Position numbers and translations under genes: made by a program
Notes under the pieces: generated by a model
Databases searched by the model: none
What the model saw: only the letters and a program-made list of their open reading frames with translations
What the model was told of the DNA's origin: nothing
Assembly (NCBI GenBank): GCA_023252015.1
Contig: JAHEXS010000013.1
Location: 1-15,810 of the forward strand
Direction: 5' to 3'
Origin: Candidatus Nitrosotenuis sp.
Lineage (GTDB): Archaea; Thermoproteota; Nitrososphaeria; Nitrososphaerales; Nitrosopumilaceae
DNA: 15,810 nucleotides
Part shown: piece by piece, positions 12,410-15,810 of the stretch
How positions within the stretch are numbered: position 1 is the first letter of the stretch
Layout: each line of letters opens with the position of its first letter

Positions 12410-13341
12410 TTGTTCCATTTCTCCAGCTTTTCTCTCCAATCCACAGCAAGATCATTTACACCTTTTTGTATCAATTCCTCTGCTACGGACTTGCCTAGAC
12501 CGTATGGATCAGTCTTTGCGCCGCTTTGTTCCACCATGATTAATTTTTTCCCATCAATGGAATATGCTACAACAACAAGATTCAGGTTTGCTCCATTCAC
12601 CTGCGCGTGTGCACCAATTGGAAATCGACATCCAGATTCCACAAATGTTGAAAGTGCTCTTTCTGATTCTACTGCAATTCTGGAATCTGGATCCTCGATT
12701 GTTTTTAGCATTTCTAGCGTTTCTTTGTCGTCTGCTCTGCAGATAATTCCAAGTGCACCTTGTCCGGGGGAAGGTGGAAAGTCAATTGTCGATAGTTTTG
12801 AATGGTTCACATCAATTCCAATTCGGTTTATTCCGGCCTGTGCAAGAACTATAGCATCAAATTTTCCATCTCGTACTTTTTTGATTCGAGATTCAACATT
12901 TCCTCGAATTGGTCGTACATCTAGATCTGGTCTTTTTCTTTTTACTTGTACTGCACGTCTCAGACTGCTTGTCCCAATTATAGAATTTGCTGGAATTGTT
13001 TTAAGTGTATGATCTTCTTTTGAGATGAAAATGTCATTTACTGCTTCTCTTTTTGGGACACAGCCAAGGACGAGATTATCCATTAGTATGGATGGGACGT
13101 CTTTTAGACTATGTACAGCAAAATCTATTTCGTGATTTGCTACTGCCTTGTCAATTTCTTTTTCAAAAATTCCTTTTTGATCTATTGTGAATAAAGGTCT
13201 TGCATCAGTATCACCCTTTGTCACGATGGTTTTTAATTCATAATCACAGTCAGGATTATTTTTTTTAAGTTCTGATATGACCCAGTTTGTCTGAGATATT
13301 GATAGCTGACTTCCCCTAGTGCCAAGAACGAATTTTTTCAA
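12406..13341 (-). CDS. hemC: Porphobilinogen deaminase (hydroxymethylbilane synthase)
   Basis: A 311-residue enzyme joining four porphobilinogens into hydroxymethylbilane. The N-terminal GTRGSQLSISQT (residues 7-18), the catalytic Asp81 in HSLKDVP, GTSSLRR at 123-129 and RGNVESR at 146-152 line the substrate site. Cys238 in ESGCRFPIGAH carries the dipyrromethane cofactor. Length is normal. The start is TTG at 13341, overlapping the hemL stop as TTGA, with GGTGA four bases upstream inside the end of hemL, so expression is translationally coupled. It overlaps cobA at its own stop by four bases. Confidence 0.97.
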   Translation of the reverse strand: MKKFVLGTRGSQLSISQTNWVISELKKNNPDCDYELKTIVTKGDTDARPLFTIDQKGIFEKEIDKAVANHEIDFAVHSLKDVPSILMDNLVLGCVPKREAVNDIFISKEDHTLKTIPANSIIGTSSLRRAVQVKRKRPDLDVRPIRGNVESRIKKVRDGKFDAIVLAQAGINRIGIDVNHSKLSTIDFPPSPGQGALGIICRADDKETLEMLKTIEDPDSRIAVESERALSTFVESGCRFPIGAHAQVNGANLNLVVVAYSIDGKKLIMVEQSGAKTDPYGLGKSVAEELIQKGVNDLAVDWREKLEKWNK

Positions 13342-14654
13342 TTTTTCACCATTTTTAGTGCGTGTCTATAAGCATCAATTGTTTTTTCGATATCATCAGG
13401 TGTGTGAGAATATGAAAAAAATGCAGTTTCAAACTGAGATGGTGGGATAAAGATTCCTTGTTTTAACAGATGATGAAAGAATTTATGGAATTTTTTTGTA
13501 TCAGATTTTTTGGATGTCTTGTAATCAATTACAGGAGAATCAGAAAAGAAAATTTGAAACATTGAACTAATATGATTTAGTTGGTTCGGTATTCGCATAT
13601 CGTCGGCAAGTTCACTTATTGTTCTTGATAGCACGTTGCAGTGTTCTTCAAGTTTTGGATAAATTTTGTTTTTTAGTGCCGTCATTGTTTTGATTGAACT
13701 TATTCCAGCTACAACTGAAATAGGGTTTCCAGCAAAGGTACTTGCCTCGTAAACCTTGCCATTTGGTGCGAGTTGATCCATTATGTCGCGTCTGCCTCCA
13801 ACTGCAGATATTACAAATCCGTTACTTAGTGCTTTACCAAGAGTTGTTATGTCAGGGGTAATTCCAAAATACTTTTGTGCACCACCAACTCCAAGTCGGA
13901 ATCCAGTTACTATCTCATCAAAGATAAGCGGTATGTCATGTTGTTTAGTGATTTTTCGCATTTCTTTGAGATAGTTCTTTTGCGGTAGTACTAGTCCCAT
14001 GTTTGCAAGTATTGGCTCAACAATCACTCCTGCAATGTCTTTGTTTTTTGTTATGACGGATTCCAGTTGTTCGATATTGTTGTATTGTGCTACTATGGTA
14101 TTTTTTGAAAAATCTTCAGGTACTCCATCCGAAATTGAGATCCCACTATGCGCTGAGCCAGAGCCCGCCTTTACCAGCATTGATTCGTGAGATCCGTGAT
14201 AACATCCTTCAAATTTTATAATTTTTTTCTTTTTTGTAAAGCCCCTTGCAAGTCTTATTGCAGTCATTGTGGCCTCAGAACCACTGTTCACTAGGCGAAC
14301 TTTTTGTATGGACGGATAATTTTTGATTATCAGTTTTGAAAGTTCAATTTCAAGTGAAGTTGGTGTTCCATACAAGGTTCCAATTTCTAGCTGTTTTTTT
14401 ACTGCAGAGATTATCTCTTTTCTTCTATGTCCGAGTAATAATGCACCATAGCCATTGCAGAAATCAGTGTAATGATTCCCATCTTCATCCCAAATTGAGC
14501 TTCCTTGTGCTTTTTTTACGTAAAACGGATATGGCTCAGAATATCTAACTGGGCTGCTAACGCCAGACGGGATTACTTTTCTTGCTAAATTAAAGAGATT
14601 TTGTGACTTTGACAATGACTTGGCATGATTTTTTGTTATTATTAATCCTGACAT
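13338..14654 (-). CDS. hemL: Glutamate-1-semialdehyde 2,1-aminomutase
   Basis: A 438-residue class III PLP-dependent aminotransferase-fold enzyme that isomerises glutamate-1-semialdehyde to 5-aminolevulinate in the C5 pathway. Key elements are NSGSEATMTAIRLAR at residues 123-137 (phosphate binding), DEIVTGFRLG at 246-255 with the PLP-pyridine Asp, and Lys274 in TLGKALSNGF, which forms the aldimine. EASTFAGNP at 303-311 replaces the usual QAGTLSGNP. The N-terminus (SQNLFNLARKVIPSGVSSPVR) is typical. It is the first gene of the hem cluster; hemA and hemB are not in the window. ATG at 14654 is preceded by GGGTAGGGAGT; the G-rich stretch is closer to the start than usual for a Shine-Dalgarno, and no TATA box sits at -26. 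Confidence 0.95.
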   Translation of the reverse strand: MSGLIITKNHAKSLSKSQNLFNLARKVIPSGVSSPVRYSEPYPFYVKKAQGSSIWDEDGNHYTDFCNGYGALLLGHRRKEIISAVKKQLEIGTLYGTPTSLEIELSKLIIKNYPSIQKVRLVNSGSEATMTAIRLARGFTKKKKIIKFEGCYHGSHESMLVKAGSGSAHSGISISDGVPEDFSKNTIVAQYNNIEQLESVITKNKDIAGVIVEPILANMGLVLPQKNYLKEMRKITKQHDIPLIFDEIVTGFRLGVGGAQKYFGITPDITTLGKALSNGFVISAVGGRRDIMDQLAPNGKVYEASTFAGNPISVVAGISSIKTMTALKNKIYPKLEEHCNVLSRTISELADDMRIPNQLNHISSMFQIFFSDSPVIDYKTSKKSDTKKFHKFFHHLLKQGIFIPPSQFETAFFSYSHTPDDIEKTIDAYRHALKMVKN

Positions 14655-14764
14655 ACTCCCTACCCTAAAGGGCCATGGATTCTACTTTTTCTTTTTTTCC
14701 ATCATTATTTCTCACGATTGGAATGGGTTTTTGAGAACCATTTTACCGAGTTCCAGGGTCACTT

Positions 14765-15118
14765 TCATCCTAAGTGTTGCCATTTTGGGGCATCAGTGTT
14801 CTCTACATACATTCTCTTTCTACATGTAATCGAGATATGTTGTTTCCCTGTTTTTCTATTGGGGTGATTGACAGCTACATTCTCAACCTCTATTTCAGAG
14901 GATTTGTTTGTATCCGTATGTTCTTGCGATCCCCCTGAAGACCATGATGGTGCGACGCAGGCGATCTCTATACCATACGTCATGATGTGTTTGGGGATTT
15001 TCAAGTTTTTAATGTCTGCGAGCGATTCATCACAACCCTGAAGGGTGTGGGCTTTCTTGCCCGATATTTGTAAATAACTCAAAATGAAAATTGGGCCACG
15101 GCTAGACAGAATAGGCAT
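14765..15118 (-). CDS. Doubtful ORF of unknown function (117 aa)
   Basis: An open frame starting at ATG 15118 (or TTG 15124) and ending with TGA at 14765. It codes for about 117 residues with no motif I recognise. It has three scattered Cys, a polar Gly/Ser/Asn-rich middle (SWSSGGSQEHTDTN near residue 58) and a basic C-terminal part ending in APKWQHLG. Its codons use C or G in the third position more often than the neighbours do, and no clear Shine-Dalgarno or correctly spaced TATA box was found. It may be a real orphan or recently acquired gene, a shorter protein from the internal ATG of MTYGIEIA, or a chance frame over a structured RNA or decayed gene. The stretch between it and hemL (14655-14764) holds only T-rich sequence and a small CCCT/AGGG element. 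Confidence 0.3.
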   Translation of the reverse strand: MPILSSRGPIFILSYLQISGKKAHTLQGCDESLADIKNLKIPKHIMTYGIEIACVAPSWSSGGSQEHTDTNKSSEIEVENVAVNHPNRKTGKQHISITCRKRMYVENTDAPKWQHLG

Positions 15119-15155
15119 ATCCAAAAATATCTAATTTTATTTGATTTTTTTCTAG

Positions 15156-15810
15156 CTAAGATTCACATTTGATGACAACGTCATCTTCACTGTTTTGAAC
15201 GGTATTACATGAGTCGTTGTCATCCCCACCATCAATTACATCAATACCAGTTCCGCCAATCAATATGTCGTCTCCAGATTGGCCTTTGATCACGTCTGAA
15301 CCGTCACTACCGTTAATGGAATCACTTCCTTCGTTTCCATATACAATGTCATCGCCATCTCCAGCTAAGATGCAATCGTTTCCTTTTTCACCAAATATTA
15401 TGTCGTCGCCACCAAGACCAATTATCAAGTCTGCAACACCCGTGCCAACAAGAATGTCGTCGTCTTCTTTTCCAATTACTACATTATAGGATGATTCTGG
15501 TTTTCCGCAGGCATCAACTTCAACTGTTTGTGTTTGGCTAACGGTGTTACCAAATTTGTCTACTGCAGTCCAAGTTACGATTGTCTTTCCAAGTTGGAAC
15601 AAGTCTGGAGCGTCGTTTGTTACTTTAGGCGCAATATCAGTTAGATCGGTAACTACAGGAGTTCCTACAGATACTGGAGTTTTTAGTGATACTGCGTCAA
15701 TTATGATATTATCTGGAATTGTCAGTTTTGGTGCAGTAGTATCGACTATCGTAATCTTTTGAGTGGCAGTTGCAGAATTGCCGGATTCGTCAGTCGCAGT
15801 CCATGTTACT
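15156..15810 (-). CDS. HYR plus RTX-repeat calcium-binding surface protein, C-terminal part
   Basis: The last 218 or so codons of a larger minus-strand gene whose start is beyond the right edge; the frame is open from the edge. It begins inside one HYR-type beta-sandwich module (VTWTATDESGNSATA, then ITIVDTTAPKL). A second, complete HYR-like module follows (LTIPDNI to GKTIVTWTAVDKFGN). About nine consecutive RTX-type nonapeptides of the form GGxGxDxhx come next, for example GLGGDDIIF, AGDGDDIVY and GQSGDDILI. They fold as a calcium-loaded parallel beta-roll. The end has two Cys about 14 residues apart that could form a disulfide. Such architecture indicates a secreted or cell-surface adhesion or S-layer-associated protein. 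No C-terminal membrane anchor follows the repeats. The internal TTG at 15602 is not a start. Confidence 0.88.
   Translation of the reverse strand, partial: VTWTATDESGNSATATQKITIVDTTAPKLTIPDNIIIDAVSLKTPVSVGTPVVTDLTDIAPKVTNDAPDLFQLGKTIVTWTAVDKFGNTVSQTQTVEVDACGKPESSYNVVIGKEDDDILVGTGVADLIIGLGGDDIIFGEKGNDCILAGDGDDIVYGNEGSDSINGSDGSDVIKGQSGDDILIGGTGIDVIDGGDDNDSCNTVQNSEDDVVIKCES

Noticed and set aside
11666..12439. A fused CobA-HemD protein
   Set aside because: The two frames differ and cobA ends with a clear TGA; the genes merely overlap by 13 bases.
12410..13012. Long plus-strand frame of 200 codons
   Set aside because: It is antisense to hemC, whose catalytic motifs are intact; the translation is Ser/Pro/Phe-rich and has no family features.
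14644..14680. Tiny leader ORF (ATG GCC CTT TAG) and CCCT/AGGG element just before hemL as an attenuator or riboswitch
   Set aside because: The stem is four bases with a two-base loop and the ORF has three codons; nothing beyond chance supports regulation.
15217..15489. Plus-strand frame over the RTX region (Ser/Pro-rich)
   Set aside because: It is the antisense of Gly-Asp repeats and follows their period; the minus-strand frame has clear HYR and RTX motifs.

Overview
The window looks like chromosomal DNA of an ammonia-oxidising-type Thaumarchaeon (Nitrososphaerota, most like the Nitrosopumilus/Nitrosarchaeum/Nitrosotenuis group). The case rests on AT-rich archaeal sequence, a class II tRNA-Leu(CAA) with a probable 14-nt intron and no encoded CCA, an archaeal-type phosphoglycerate kinase, a crenarchaeal-type OB-fold ssDNA-binding protein, and TATA-like boxes about 26-29 bases before many start codons (leaderless transcription). 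No plasmid, phage, insertion sequence or CRISPR signature was seen.

Layout. 1-809 (minus): the start of an HD-domain protein cut by the window edge, preceded by a DedA/VTT-like membrane protein. 968-1090 (plus): a 40-residue C2H2 zinc-finger protein. 1145-1243 (minus): tRNA-Leu(CAA) with its own TATA box and T-run terminator. 1388-1684 (plus): a minimal SSB-like OB-fold protein. 1681-3202 (minus): a two-anchor membrane protein and a coiled-coil protein with a histone H1-like AAAKK-repeat tail. 3343-3654 (plus): a small unrecognised protein. 3643-4302 (minus): a PAP2-family phosphatase. 4433-5641 (plus): phosphoglycerate kinase.

5634-14654 is a continuous minus-strand block of two gene clusters. 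Read 5' to 3', the first is hemL-hemC-cobA-hemD. It covers isomerisation of glutamate-1-semialdehyde to 5-aminolevulinate, porphobilinogen polymerisation, methylation of uroporphyrinogen III and its cyclisation, feeding siroheme, cobalamin and alternative-route heme. The second starts at its own TATA box and reads sufB-sufD-Rieske ferredoxin-sufS-sufU-(wHTH plus zinc ribbon). It supplies sulfur from cysteine, sulfur transfer, the SufBD scaffold, a small [2Fe-2S] protein and a possible regulator. The ATPase gene sufC is absent from the cluster. Genes within both clusters overlap or are separated by 0-30 bases.

14655-15155 is a poorly explained stretch with one doubtful ORF. 15156-15810 (minus) is the C-terminal part of a secreted or surface protein with HYR modules followed by RTX-type calcium-binding repeats; its start lies beyond the window.

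Most of the window is ordinary core metabolism. The least explained items are the suf-linked wHTH/zinc-ribbon protein, the perfectly repeated Lys/Ala tail, the hairpin between sufB and sufD, the three-cysteine SufU motif and the 14.7-15.1 kb stretch.
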